NCBI RefSeq assembly: GCF_002572525.1
Contig: NZ_PDBS01000002.1
Span: 124,001-188,000 of the forward strand
DNA from: Natrinema sp. CBA1119
GTDB taxonomy: Archaea > Halobacteriota > Halobacteria > Halobacteriales > Natrialbaceae
DNA: 64,000 nucleotides
Direction of reading: 5' to 3'
A program made the position numbers and the translations under genes. Within the stretch, counting starts at the first letter, position 1. Each line of letters opens with the position of its first letter. The notes under the pieces are model-generated. The model saw only the letters and a list, made by a program, of their open reading frames with translations. It made no database searches and was not told where the DNA came from. Positions 1 to 7,572 of this stretch are shown piece after piece.

Positions 1-1
1 T

Positions 2-208
2 CGCTCCGAGGACAACATCGAGAAAGCGGATACCGCACTTGGTGGCGTCGCAGCCCACCTCTTAGAGAGCGGGAAGGCCGCGTCTATCTGTGTTCTCACG
101 ACGGATGACGATGCAGGGAACGGCGTCGTCACTGCAATCGAAGCTCATGGATTCGACGGGCAAATCACATTCAAAGATGGCTTTGAGCTGATTGCAGAGA
201 TCACGTAA
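2..208 (+). CDS. C-terminal fragment of a PIN-like protein (partial)
   Basis: This reading frame is open from the left edge and stops with TAA at 206-208, so only the last 68 residues of the gene are visible. The visible part alternates hydrophobic strands with acidic loops. It contains a VLTTDDDAG stretch and ends GFELIAEIT, which resembles the C-terminal half of a PIN/VapC-type nuclease fold. The catalytic N-terminal half lies outside the window, so the family call is tentative. No partner antitoxin is visible downstream. Confidence 0.45.
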   Translation, partial: RSEDNIEKADTALGGVAAHLLESGKAASICVLTTDDDAGNGVVTAIEAHGFDGQITFKDGFELIAEIT

Positions 209-474
209 TATCGAGTCTCTTGACCGTCAGTGACGCCGTCTATTGAGTGAGGATGTATACATAGCTGAAGCACTAGATTAACCGACAAAAGGCATCATAT
301 AATCGGTTATGAGTTGGTCAAAATAAAGCCCATACTGCCTTAATCTACGCCAATTCAGATACATGTGCCCGGAAGCTCCGCCGGGAGTATATGCACGAGC
401 AACTGGCTGCCGCCTTCGAAACGAATGAGGGGTAACACCAGGGCATCTACCCACCTCTAGCCCCTACGGTCCCC
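209..474. other. Intergenic region, no gene supported
   Basis: The region lies between the PIN-like fragment and the DUF488 gene. It holds an imperfect inverted pair near 278-310 (TTAACCGAC and ATCGGTTAT). A short open stretch ending at about 432 would encode some 40 residues but has no usable start codon, so it may be a gene remnant. Nothing else is recognisable. Confidence 0.4.
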
Positions 475-1002
475 ATGGCCCGCGTGTACACGTTCGGACA
501 CTCCTCGCGTTCGATCGAAGAGTTCGTCTCAGTGCTCCACAGCTACGACGTCACCATCGTAGTCGACGTCCGCCGGTTTCCCGGCTCGCGGCGGAACCCC
601 CAGTTCGGTGCTGACGCGCTGGCCACGGCCCTCGACGAGCACGGGATCGGATACCGCCACTTCGAGGCGCTTGGGGGCCGGCGTTCGAGCCCCGAGGCGG
701 ACTCACCGAACGACGAGTGGGACAACGACTCGTTCCAGGCGTACGCCGACTACGCGCTCACCGACGAATTTCAAACTGCGCTCGACGAGCTGGTCGCGCT
801 CGCCGAGACCGACGTGCCGGCGATTGTCTGCGCCGAAGCCGTCTATTGGCGCTGTCATCGGCGGATCATCGCCGACTGGCTCCTCGCCCGCGGCTGCGAC
901 ATCGTCAATATCTATGACGTCGACCACGCTGACGAGCACGAATTGACTCGATTCGCGGAGGTGGCAAACGGGCGGGTTACCTATCCTGCGGGTGGAAAGT
1001 AG
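475..1002 (+). CDS. DUF488 family protein
   Basis: The 175-residue protein opens with VYTFGHSSRSIEEFVSVL and continues with VVDVRRFPGSRRNPQF. These are the signature blocks of the DUF488 family. It later carries VCAEAVYWRCHRRIIADWL, matching the conserved Cys and CHR motif of that family. Length fits the family. The ATG at 475 sits directly before the first conserved block, so the start is firm. The biochemical role of DUF488 is not established; a nucleic-acid or thiol-related function is often suggested. It appears monocistronic, with the next gene 84 bp downstream. Confidence 0.85.
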   Translation: MARVYTFGHSSRSIEEFVSVLHSYDVTIVVDVRRFPGSRRNPQFGADALATALDEHGIGYRHFEALGGRRSSPEADSPNDEWDNDSFQAYADYALTDEFQTALDELVALAETDVPAIVCAEAVYWRCHRRIIADWLLARGCDIVNIYDVDHADEHELTRFAEVANGRVTYPAGGK

Positions 1003-1064
1003 TGTCATCGAGCAATCCGACGCGCTGTCTCTCGCCAGTTCAGCGGAGTAATATTGATTATGTG

Positions 1065-1082
1065 AGGTAACCAGAGTTACCT
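1065..1082. promoter_or_regulatory. Palindromic operator candidate upstream of the HTH gene
   Basis: AGGTAAC and GTTACCT form a perfect 7-bp inverted repeat with a 4-bp spacer. It lies between a TATA-like AATATTG at about 1051 and the ATG at 1087. This position would let the downstream winged-helix protein repress its own promoter. Confidence 0.5.
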
Positions 1083-1086
1083 TAGC

Positions 1087-1509
1087 ATGGCAGACGAACG
1101 CCGACACGACCGGGACGAGAACGAAACCGACGAGCGGACGGCGTCGTCCGCCGGCGAGGCCCGGCTTCGGGACGACTTCTTTACGGGCCCGCGCATCGCC
1201 ACGTTCGAGGATTACCTCGAACAGCTCGACGCGATCGCCAATTCGACCCGTTTCGTGATTTGCTACCTCCTCTACGAAGACGGCGACACGACGTACAAAG
1301 AGCTGAGCAACGCGACTGACAAGGCTGGCAACGCGCTCAATCACCACCTCGATACGCTCCAGTCCGCGGGGCTCATCACGCAGTCGAAGCAACGAGTCGA
1401 CGGGCAAGAGCGGTCAGTCTATACACTCTCGATCCTCGGCCAGAAACTCATCGACCCCATGATCGATTTAATCGCCGAGGAAGGCGACCTCGCTGAACAG
1501 TACACGTAA
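1087..1509 (+). CDS. Winged-helix (ArsR/MarR-like) transcriptional regulator
   Basis: The protein is 140 residues. A charged N-terminal tail of about 45 residues is followed by a winged helix: helix 1 around SNATRFVICYLLYE-like sequence at residues 53-63, TTYKELSNATD as the second helix, NALNHHLDTLQSAGLI as the recognition helix, and a wing ending VDGQERSVYTL. It is a DNA-binding repressor type of fold with no visible metal site. A perfect palindrome between its TATA-like box and start suggests autoregulation (inference). The 194 bp downstream are intergenic up to the insertion sequence. Confidence 0.75.
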   Translation: MADERRHDRDENETDERTASSAGEARLRDDFFTGPRIATFEDYLEQLDAIANSTRFVICYLLYEDGDTTYKELSNATDKAGNALNHHLDTLQSAGLITQSKQRVDGQERSVYTLSILGQKLIDPMIDLIAEEGDLAEQYT

Positions 1510-1649
1510 CCGCTCGTCCGTTCTCCGACAGGGCTTCGAGTATCTCCCTCCTCCTGGTGGGCGTTTTCGATACACAAATAGCCACACCAAGCCTCTAATC
1601 CGCTCTTCGATGATGTTTCCGATGTAACATCGCAATCGAGTACGTCAGA

Positions 1650-1691
1650 TTAACCAACACATCCAGCACGATCGGCGTTGATGTTGGTTAA
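1650..1691. repeat. Inverted repeat element copy A (42 bp)
   Basis: TTAACCAAC at 1650-1658 faces GTTGGTTAA at 1683-1691 with 24 unconserved bases between. It is one of five copies in the window with identical 9-bp arms and a 23- or 24-bp interior. The IS1595 target duplication begins on its last base. Confidence 0.85.
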
Positions 1692-1698
1692 TATTGAA

Positions 1699-2744
1699 CG
1701 CTCTTATGTAGAATTGCGGAAGGCCCCGATAACGAGACAATCAATGGTTGACTCGACGGATTCGACAGCCAGAGAGAGTGGCCGAACGATGCCGAAGGTG
1801 TGAGCGGCCTGTTCCAAGCCCTGCTTGGACAGGCCGCGAAACTTCCGCAGCCACGGCTGGACAAGCGAAAACAGGCACTCAGCCTGGTTAATGTGGACAC
1901 CGTCGGGCGAGACGTATCTTTCCTTGTGCACGACCGTTCGATGGTCACGCTCCATCTCTCGGTAGGCTTGGAGGCCGTCGGTCCAGACCTCTCCCAGCGA
2001 CTGGAAGAGGTCTTCAGCCTCCTGTATCACTGGCTCAAGATCGCCGCTGTAGTCGATGCCGAGTTGGCCGCGGATCACGCGAAGCGAGTCGCGGCATGCC
2101 GCGACGAGCGTCAGTTGATCACCGTGACGCCCTCGCCAGCGTGAGCGTCCTCTCTGGGACGAGCCGCCGCGAGAACGACTGTTCCGCGGCGGCTCTTGCC
2201 CTTTGTAGCCCGAACAGACTTTGCCAGATTCGTCGACTTGCGTCGGGCCATCGATGGTCTGGTTGAGGAGGCTCCAGACGACGGGGAAGCCGCGATGGAT
2301 CGCGACTTCCACCTCCCGAATCGCCGTGTGAACGGTTTTGTAGGCTCGACCGAGCAACGGCGCGATCTGGTTGATACTGAACAACGTATCGGCGTAGAGC
2401 GTGAACGTGAGAAGTACCTCGCCACAGGTGAGGTGCTTCTCGTGAAAGGGTGTTCCGTAGGTGCAAACCGGCTTGAAGTTGCAGTCTCGGCACCACACGC
2501 GGTCGAGATGCGGCCACGTTTGAACGGCGTTGTGCCCGCAGCGAGGACAGGACGTGTTCTCCCAGAAGTCCTTGAGTCGCCGCTCGATGCGGGCATCGAG
2601 CGGCTCCGTGTCGATCTCGACGACGCCCAGCTCGATCAGCTCTTGAAACATCGCGCCGAACGCCGGCTGAGCAGACGACATACTCCCAAATTAGCACCGG
2701 CTCAGTGTAACAACAGGGCCTTTCCGTAGCTCTACACAAGAGCG
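1699..2744 (-). mobile_element. IS1595-family insertion sequence (ISH4-like), complete
   Basis: The element is 1046 bp. Its ends are imperfect inverted repeats: the left end begins CGCTCTTATGTAGA, and the complement of the right end begins CGCTCTTGTGTAGA. They stay similar for about 28 bp. An 8-bp direct repeat ATATTGAA flanks it at 1691-1698 and 2745-2752, the duplication length typical of IS1595. One full-length transposase gene fills it. Both ends, the target duplication and the open frame are intact, so the insertion looks recent and may be active. Confidence 0.93.
1704..2681 (-). CDS. IS1595-family transposase
   Basis: The protein is 325 residues. An N-terminal zinc ribbon (CPRCGHN, then CRDCN, residues about 40-62) recognises DNA. 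An ISXO2-like DDE catalytic domain follows, with QVDESG near 168 giving the first Asp, VWTDGLQAY near 236 the second, and the HINQAE block near 268 the third acidic position. A low-complexity basic stretch (RSRGGSSQRGRSRWRG) lies between the first two catalytic residues. The frame is complete with no stop. The gene lies between the terminal repeats of the element and uses the ATG at 2681. Confidence 0.93.
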   Translation of the reverse strand: MSSAQPAFGAMFQELIELGVVEIDTEPLDARIERRLKDFWENTSCPRCGHNAVQTWPHLDRVWCRDCNFKPVCTYGTPFHEKHLTCGEVLLTFTLYADTLFSINQIAPLLGRAYKTVHTAIREVEVAIHRGFPVVWSLLNQTIDGPTQVDESGKVCSGYKGQEPPRNSRSRGGSSQRGRSRWRGRHGDQLTLVAACRDSLRVIRGQLGIDYSGDLEPVIQEAEDLFQSLGEVWTDGLQAYREMERDHRTVVHKERYVSPDGVHINQAECLFSLVQPWLRKFRGLSKQGLEQAAHTFGIVRPLSLAVESVESTIDCLVIGAFRNST

Positions 2745-3100
2745 ATATTGAAGGAGATCTCCGCTCCCCAGATCAGCAACGTTGCCACCATTTCTAATAT
2801 TAGGAACGTGGATTATATCTCCACTGTTACTAACATCCCCAGCATAGAAAATATTTCTAATGGTGGAGATGCAAGTGATAGATGAAATTGAGTAAGCGTG
2901 TACTGTGTTTCTAATATTAGAATTATTATTTCTATAAGTACCATTAGAAACACCAGAAAGGATTTGCTTGTCAGTGCTAGAATTGCAGTATATGGGCAGT
3001 ATCATGCGACGGAGCCTCATTTCTAACGTTAGAAACGCTGCCAATCGTCTGACGTGGATTTTTAACGTTAGAAACAGCAGTACTGTTCGAGGCGTTAGTA
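2745..3100. repeat. Palindrome array upstream of parA (candidate centromere/operator)
   Basis: The 16-bp palindrome TTTCTAAYRTTAGAAA recurs at 2791-2806 (one mismatch), 2908-2923, 3020-3035 and 3059-3074. Further half-sites lie near 2854, 2929-2950 and 3090. The stretch is AT-rich compared with its surroundings and has no credible gene. The last copy is 27 bp before the parA start, so ParA or its partner may bind here both as a repressor and to mark a centromere (inference). The IS1595 element sits immediately to its left. Confidence 0.75.
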
Positions 3101-3970
3101 ATGGCGTATTCAATCCCAGAGGTGATCGCGGTGTCGTTTCAGAAAGGAGGGACCGGAAAGACGTTTACAGCGATGAATCTCGCAGGCGGTCTCGCTGCCA
3201 GAGGTTTTGAGGTTCTCCTGGTCGATATGGACCCCCAGGGAACGCTTACTGCAAACCTCGGACATCGTGAGCTGTTTGATGATCTCGACAAGCTCTCACT
3301 CGACGAAGTGCTGCTTGACGTTAACAAGTGGGACCAGATCACCGATCTCGTAATCGAACACGACGAGTTCGATGTGATCCCCGCGAACTCGACATATACA
3401 GGTAACAAGACCCCACTAGATTCTGCTGACGCTGGAGAAAAGCGACTCGGGAAGATACTCACGCGACTGGAAACTGACTATCACTACGTAGTATGTGACT
3501 GTCCACCCGATTTCTCCGCCTTTGCAAAGAATGCCGTCACTGCCGGTGAAAACGTGGTCGTCCCGATGGTGCCACGGTCGGAGATGGTTCACTCGACGAA
3601 CCTCCTGTTCGACATGTACGACACCCTCGGGATGATGCACGATCTCGACATCGAGTATCTCGCCTTCACGATGACGTACACCTCGACAAAGGAAACGAAG
3701 CAAATGCGCGAGGTACTGGACTGGTTCGACGATACCTTCGGTGAGAAAGGAGTGAAAATCGACGACCGCGCCGCGTTCGATCGCGCAAAATGGGAAGCTG
3801 GCTCCATCTATGTCCACGACGAATCACTCCAAAACGACCAGTTCCCACAGTTCGATACGGTGGTCAAGCGCGTGTTAGATCAAACGTCACCGCCTGATTT
3901 CAACGGCGACGTCGAGGCGATGCGTCAGAAATCCACCGATGAAATCCGATCACGAGAGATCGAAGCATGA
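3101..3970 (+). CDS. parA: ParA-family partition ATPase
   Basis: The protein is 289 residues. It carries the deviant Walker A motif QKGGTGKTF near residue 14, with the signature lysine, then VLLVDMDPQG (switch I) near 40 and VVCDCPPDF (Walker B) near 130. This is the ParA/Soj/MinD family that segregates plasmids by ATP-dependent nucleoid binding. The stop overlaps the start of the next gene by 4 bp (ATGA), so the two are translationally coupled. The AT-rich palindrome array upstream is the likely regulatory or centromere region. The start at 3101 directly precedes the conserved IAVSFQKGG block. Confidence 0.92.
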   Translation: MAYSIPEVIAVSFQKGGTGKTFTAMNLAGGLAARGFEVLLVDMDPQGTLTANLGHRELFDDLDKLSLDEVLLDVNKWDQITDLVIEHDEFDVIPANSTYTGNKTPLDSADAGEKRLGKILTRLETDYHYVVCDCPPDFSAFAKNAVTAGENVVVPMVPRSEMVHSTNLLFDMYDTLGMMHDLDIEYLAFTMTYTSTKETKQMREVLDWFDDTFGEKGVKIDDRAAFDRAKWEAGSIYVHDESLQNDQFPQFDTVVKRVLDQTSPPDFNGDVEAMRQKSTDEIRSREIEA

Positions 3971-4533
3971 GCGACCTCGAAGACGAAATGGAGCGAACAA
4001 AAGAGCGAGCAGCTGCGTTCGGCGTGGGTGGCGAGACGGACGACCAAGACGAGGAAGACGTTGATACCGAGGAAGACGCGAGCGAAAGCGTCGCCGAGCA
4101 ATCCACTACCGAAGAAGGGGATGAGAGATCAGAAGCAGATGAAGCATTAGAAACGTCAGAAACATCCCCAACAGTAGAAGGAGACCGTACGCCAGAAATA
4201 GAAGAGAGAGACGGGTCAGCGGAACCAGAGCAGACTGGCGAAGATGTACCGGCAGATACTGAAGGGGAGTCCGAGTCAACTGAGGACAACGCTACCACGA
4301 GTAGCGAGGATTCGTCTCGTGGGCGTCTCGTCGACGAATACGACAATGTGAATATCTACATCCCGCCTGAACTGAAGCGAGATCTCAACGATCTCTTCAA
4401 ACTCATGGACCTCGAGTACTCCCGATCGAAAAGCGATGATTTAGAGAAGCACTGGGATTTCTATCCGGCGGTCGTTCGAACAGTGCTTGAGAATGAAGAG
4501 GACCTCCGGGCTGAACTCGGAATTGACGAGTGA
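3967..4533 (+). CDS. ParB-like partition partner (acidic N-terminus, DNA-binding C-terminus)
   Basis: The protein is 188 residues. Residues 1-115 are a very acidic low-complexity tail rich in E, D, S and T. The conserved part starts near 118 (YDNVNIYIPPELKRDLNDL), which reads like a beta strand followed by helices of a ribbon-helix-helix or ParB-like DNA-binding domain. It overlaps parA by 4 bp. Position, coupling and architecture argue for the centromere-binding partner of ParA. No canonical ParB/Spo0J nuclease domain is present, so this assignment rests on context. Confidence 0.65.
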   Translation: MSDLEDEMERTKERAAAFGVGGETDDQDEEDVDTEEDASESVAEQSTTEEGDERSEADEALETSETSPTVEGDRTPEIEERDGSAEPEQTGEDVPADTEGESESTEDNATTSSEDSSRGRLVDEYDNVNIYIPPELKRDLNDLFKLMDLEYSRSKSDDLEKHWDFYPAVVRTVLENEEDLRAELGIDE

Positions 4534-4572
4534 GTTATATTCCGATGCCTGGCCTACTTCAACATCGAAGTC

Positions 4573-4899
4573 CTATTCGCTCGATTGGACTGGTCCTTTA
4601 TACTCCGATTTGATCGAATCTCCTTCACGCCACTGCCAGTAATAGTAGCGGTTGTCGTTGATCTCCTTCACTGTGATCGTGGCTTTAGAGGGGACATCGT
4701 CTGGGAGGTCCTCAAGTCGCTCCTCAACCTGGTCCTCCCCGTCCTCGTATTCAGCAAGGCGTGCTTCGCGCTCCCGATACTCGGCAAGTTCCTCGGCGTA
4801 ACGTCCGATGTGCCGGAGTAGGTCGGGTGAATACTCATCTAGCGCCTCGACGACGTCGACGGGGAGTTCCTCCGGCGGGGTCGGTGGAGAGTAGGACAT
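4573..4899 (-). CDS. Haloarchaeal small protein (DUF6788-like)
   Basis: The protein is 108 residues. A coiled-coil-like charged segment (YAEELAEYREREARLAEYEDG, in part) spans residues 33-55. A compact C-terminal block follows, with KATITVKEINDNRYYYWQW and YKGP, a pattern seen in haloarchaeal DUF6788-type plasmid proteins. The function is unknown. It lies convergent to the par operon and downstream of orc1/cdc6. An inverted repeat element (copy B) sits 14 bp upstream of its start and may contain its control site. Confidence 0.65.
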   Translation of the reverse strand: MSYSPPTPPEELPVDVVEALDEYSPDLLRHIGRYAEELAEYREREARLAEYEDGEDQVEERLEDLPDDVPSKATITVKEINDNRYYYWQWREGDSIKSEYKGPVQSSE

Positions 4900-4913
4900 G
4901 GAACACGACCGTA

Positions 4914-4955
4914 TTAACCAACACCGACGTTAATTACCATAGTGCTGTTGGTTAA
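4914..4955. repeat. Inverted repeat element copy B (42 bp)
   Basis: TTAACCAAC at 4914-4922 faces GTTGGTTAA at 4947-4955 with 24 bp between. It lies between orc1/cdc6 and the 4573-4899 gene. Confidence 0.85.
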
Positions 4956-5013
4956 GCCAGTAGAACGGAGCACACTCATAGGAAATCCTGCGGAAAACGG
5001 AGAATTCCTCGGC

Positions 5014-6252
5014 CTACATCGTGGCGAATTCTTCACCGGAATCGGGAAGATAGTCGACAATACTCCGGTGAGCACCGAATTCACTAATTGTAGTCTGGAG
5101 AGCGTCGACAACGGTCGCGATGTCGCGGTTGATCTCGTGTTCGCGGTACGTACCGCCGTCTTGGCCACGATGTTCCTTGTGGGAGAGTGTGAGATTGAGC
5201 ATCTCGAAGTCGGAAAGGAAGCTCCGCATCCGACGGGCTGTACGGGGATCCCGAGCCTGAAACTCGCAGAGTTCCTTGTATCGCTGGTAGACGACACGTG
5301 ACCGCGCCGGAGTTTCGTCCTCGGCGGCGAGCGTTGTGAGCGCGTACAGTGTAAGTTGTTCGTGTTCGGTGAGATCACGCATGATATCCATGCTTTGCTG
5401 GGCCTCAAGTTTCTCTTGGGCGCGTTCGACGAGATCAGTCGTGACTGTGGATGCGTTCTCTGTTCGGGCGAGATCGCCAGCTTTCCGGAGAAGCGTGATT
5501 GCCCGTCGAGCATCACCGCCATCCTGTCGGCCGAGTGCAGCACAGAGTGGAATTACATCTTCCTCAAGTGCGTTTTGGTGGAACGCGATTTCGGCCCGCT
5601 GTTCAAGCACCTTCTGGAGTTCTTCTGTTCCATATGGCGGGAACGAAATCTCGGTTTCACAGAGCGATGACTGAACCTTCGCATCGAGCTGCTCTCGGAA
5701 TGTCGAATCATTGCTAATGCCGATGAGACCAAGCTGGATGTTGTCGATGTATCCGTTGTTGTCGGCACGCGTGATCTGATAGAGAAACGTATCGTCAGAG
5801 ATGTGGTCGATCTCGTCGAGGACGATGATGACTGTCCCGGAGAGTTTGTTGAGTTCGTCCCAAAGAAGACGATAGACTTTGGACTGGGGATGCCCGGTCT
5901 CGGCGATGTGGTTTTCGGGGTCACGGAGATTGTTGACGAGATTGATTGCGGCCTGGTAACTCGTGCTGAGGCCGTCACAGTTGACGGTAACGAAGGCAGT
6001 GTCGACAGCGAAGTGTTCCGCGGAGTCCCGAAGTTCATTGAGAAGGAAGTTCGTGACGGCAGTTTTCCCGACACCAGTCTTCCCGTAGATGAAAATATTG
6101 TCGGGGTACTCCCCATTGATGATTGGCTGAAGGGCGGCTTCGTACTCTTCGATCTCGTTATCCCGGCCAACGATGTCATCCGGGATGTACTCTACCTTGA
6201 GCGTGTTGCGTCGTTTATAGAGCGTATCGTCGGGTTGGAACCGAGGACCCAT
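5014..6252 (-). CDS. orc1/cdc6: Orc1/Cdc6 family replication initiator
   Basis: The protein is 412 residues. An AAA+ ATPase domain carries Walker A IYGKTGVGKTAV near residue 55 and Walker B VIIVLDEIDHI near 140. Sensor 1 follows (LIGISNDSTF) and then a sensor-2 arginine block (GGDARRAITLLRKAG). A C-terminal winged helix that binds origin recognition boxes spans about 295-412. The gene is transcribed away from an ORB cluster directly upstream (6297-6820), the usual arrangement of haloarchaeal initiator genes and their own origins. It very likely initiates replication of this replicon. Confidence 0.95.
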   Translation of the reverse strand: MGPRFQPDDTLYKRRNTLKVEYIPDDIVGRDNEIEEYEAALQPIINGEYPDNIFIYGKTGVGKTAVTNFLLNELRDSAEHFAVDTAFVTVNCDGLSTSYQAAINLVNNLRDPENHIAETGHPQSKVYRLLWDELNKLSGTVIIVLDEIDHISDDTFLYQITRADNNGYIDNIQLGLIGISNDSTFREQLDAKVQSSLCETEISFPPYGTEELQKVLEQRAEIAFHQNALEEDVIPLCAALGRQDGGDARRAITLLRKAGDLARTENASTVTTDLVERAQEKLEAQQSMDIMRDLTEHEQLTLYALTTLAAEDETPARSRVVYQRYKELCEFQARDPRTARRMRSFLSDFEMLNLTLSHKEHRGQDGGTYREHEINRDIATVVDALQTTISEFGAHRSIVDYLPDSGEEFATM

Positions 6253-6445
6253 GATGTCCTCAATGATTCATTGTGGCATGATAATGGTTACGACCATCGT
6301 TTCCGCTATTTCCAGTATAACCACCATGGGGGACGCGTCCCGGTATCGGATCAAGGCCCCGCTGTTTCCGATAAAGGAGGGCTATCACTGGGTTTGGCAT
6401 TGAAGGGAAGGAGCGAAATGATCCAGATTCTGTTCTCGTGAAGAG

Positions 6446-6471
6446 ACACACCCCACCGTTTCCACTAAACG
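6446..6471 (-). repeat. Origin recognition box (ORB)
   Basis: On the minus strand this reads TTTAGTGGAAACGGTGGGG, with the core palindrome followed by a G string. Confidence 0.8.
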
Positions 6472-6526
6472 ACTAACAGAATAGAATCGGGGAAAGCGGA
6501 TAGCAATAATGAAGAAGAGTATCGGA

Positions 6527-6556
6527 ACACCCCCTCCCCACTATTTCCAGTAATAG
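6527..6556 (-). repeat. Origin recognition box (ORB)
   Basis: On the minus strand it reads TTACTGGAAATAGTGGGG and continues into a second G run, so the G string is longer than in the other copies. Confidence 0.75.
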
Positions 6557-6729
6557 GATGTAGAGGTATCCGACCAATTCAGAAAATAACACTAAACTAG
6601 TGGAAAAGTGGAAAGTTTTATCATCCTTATCTTCTAATTGGTCCGTAGCCTCGAAAACACAACAATTTACTAGAGGAGGAATCTAGTGAAATCAGCTTTA
6701 GCGGGTACCGCTTCCGCTCTAATTCTAGG

Positions 6730-6757
6730 TTTACTGGAAACGATGGGGGGAGAGTGT
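6730..6757 (+). repeat. Origin recognition box (ORB)
   Basis: TTTACTGGAAACGATGGGG on the plus strand, with a six-G string. It is the best match to the haloarchaeal ORB pattern here. Confidence 0.82.
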
Positions 6758-6790
6758 CGGGCCGTAACTCTTCATCCGAATCTTATCAGT

Positions 6791-6820
6791 GTATTAGTGG
6801 AAATGCTGGGGTCAGACGTG
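6791..6820 (+). repeat. Origin recognition box (ORB)
   Basis: TATTAGTGGAAATGCTGGGG on the plus strand, in the same orientation as the copy 61 bp to its left. Confidence 0.78.
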
Positions 6821-6852
6821 CGTCCGACCCAACTCTGTACTCCCAATGATGA

Positions 6853-6893
6853 TTAACCAACATCCCTCGGGTATAATCACTTTCGTTGGTTAA
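6853..6893. repeat. Inverted repeat element copy C (41 bp)
   Basis: TTAACCAAC at 6853-6861 faces GTTGGTTAA at 6885-6893 with 23 bp between. It marks the right border of the origin, between the last ORB and the SWIM gene. Confidence 0.85.
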
Positions 6894-6910
6894 CCGCGTT
6901 TCTCCGTTCC

Positions 6911-7441
6911 TTAGTTCGAATACTCTTCGAGAACCTGCATTGCTGTCTGGAGCTCTCGACGTTTCGCTTCCCGCTCTTCTATCTCTCGGTCAAGATCGTG
7001 AACTGCTTCTGCGAGTTGTTCCGCCACGCCTACTCTCGCCGGAAGCCTACCATCTGGCCGTGGGACGCTTCCTCTCCGAATCTCGATGTCGACCCGACGC
7101 AGATGTTTACAGCCACCGCTCGGCTGGCGCTTCGTGAAGTCTGGACACGTACACGTCTTGCTCGCGACGTCGACCTCGTAGGTGTTCCCCGACGCCGACT
7201 GCACCTCGTACACACCACCTTTCCTGAGCAATGAGACGTCCATCTCCTCAGTTCGAGCACGCTCGGTACGGGGATCGCTATCCTCCTGGTGGTCTTCATC
7301 GCCAACCGACGGCTGTTGGATATCTCCACGGGGAGTCGCGGTCGTGGAGGTGGCAGCGACAACGCCGCCATCGGCGGCGAATCCATCTCGTTCGTCTCGA
7401 TCCATCGCTTCAGTCTCGCTTGTCTCGTTTCGTCCGGACAT
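6911..7441 (-). CDS. SWIM zinc-finger protein
   Basis: The protein is 176 residues. A disordered acidic N-terminus of about 75 residues is followed by a SWIM domain with CTCPDF, CKHLRR and the usual CxC-xn-CxH spacing (residues about 100-125). The last 40 residues form a coiled coil (LDREIEEREAKRRELQ). SWIM fingers bind DNA or protein partners. A second, degraded copy of this gene lies at 36800-37100. A leader hairpin lies 40 bp upstream of the ATG. Confidence 0.85.
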   Translation of the reverse strand: MSGRNETSETEAMDRDERDGFAADGGVVAATSTTATPRGDIQQPSVGDEDHQEDSDPRTERARTEEMDVSLLRKGGVYEVQSASGNTYEVDVASKTCTCPDFTKRQPSGGCKHLRRVDIEIRRGSVPRPDGRLPARVGVAEQLAEAVHDLDREIEEREAKRRELQTAMQVLEEYSN

Positions 7442-7481
7442 GGATTATTCTGGGTCTATCCGACGTGACGAGTGCAGTCAC

Positions 7482-7509
7482 GCCGCCGCCATTCGCGGCG
7501 AGAAAAACA
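7482..7509 (-). promoter_or_regulatory. T-box/hairpin leader element 1
   Basis: On the minus strand a GTTTTTCTC box is followed by the stem CGCCGC/GCGGCG. It ends 40 bp before the SWIM gene at 7441. Confidence 0.65.
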
Positions 7510-7572
7510 ACTCCTGAAATGCACTACCGCAGAAACCTCCGCTACTTCGTCTGCCGGAGAGACACAGACTCG

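Larger units (their letters stand above)
6297..6820. other. Replication origin: ORB cluster around an AT-rich unwinding region
   Basis: No gene is supported here. Sites with TTTCCA/TGGAAA and a G string occur as minus-strand copies on the left (6446-6471, 6527-6556) and plus-strand copies on the right (6730-6757, 6791-6820). Degenerate copies lie at 6309-6332 and 6595-6615. Between the two orientations, roughly 6560-6720, the sequence is AT-rich and suits a duplex unwinding element. The orc1/cdc6 gene lies immediately to the left. The arrangement matches known haloarchaeal origins. Confidence 0.9.

Noticed and set aside
278-310. Sixth copy of the TTAACCAAC inverted repeat near the left edge
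   Set aside because: Arms differ (TTAACCGAC and ATCGGTTAT) and the span is 33 bp instead of 41-42.
1650-1691. Inverted repeat copies read as tyrosine-recombinase sites
   Set aside because: The 23-24 bp centre is much longer than the 6-8 bp of such sites and no recombinase gene is visible.
2791-3074. Palindrome array read as CRISPR
   Set aside because: Repeats are short palindromes at irregular spacing with no unique spacers of constant length and no cas genes.
2691-3113. Minus-strand frame of 140 residues upstream of parA
   Set aside because: It runs across the palindrome array and its residues (Asn/Ile/Thr/Ser-rich) reflect the AT-rich repeats, not a gene.
6260-6451. Minus-strand frame of 63 residues inside the origin
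   Set aside because: It overlaps ORB-like sequence, has no protein-like pattern and lies between orc1/cdc6 and the ORBs; the region is better read as origin DNA.
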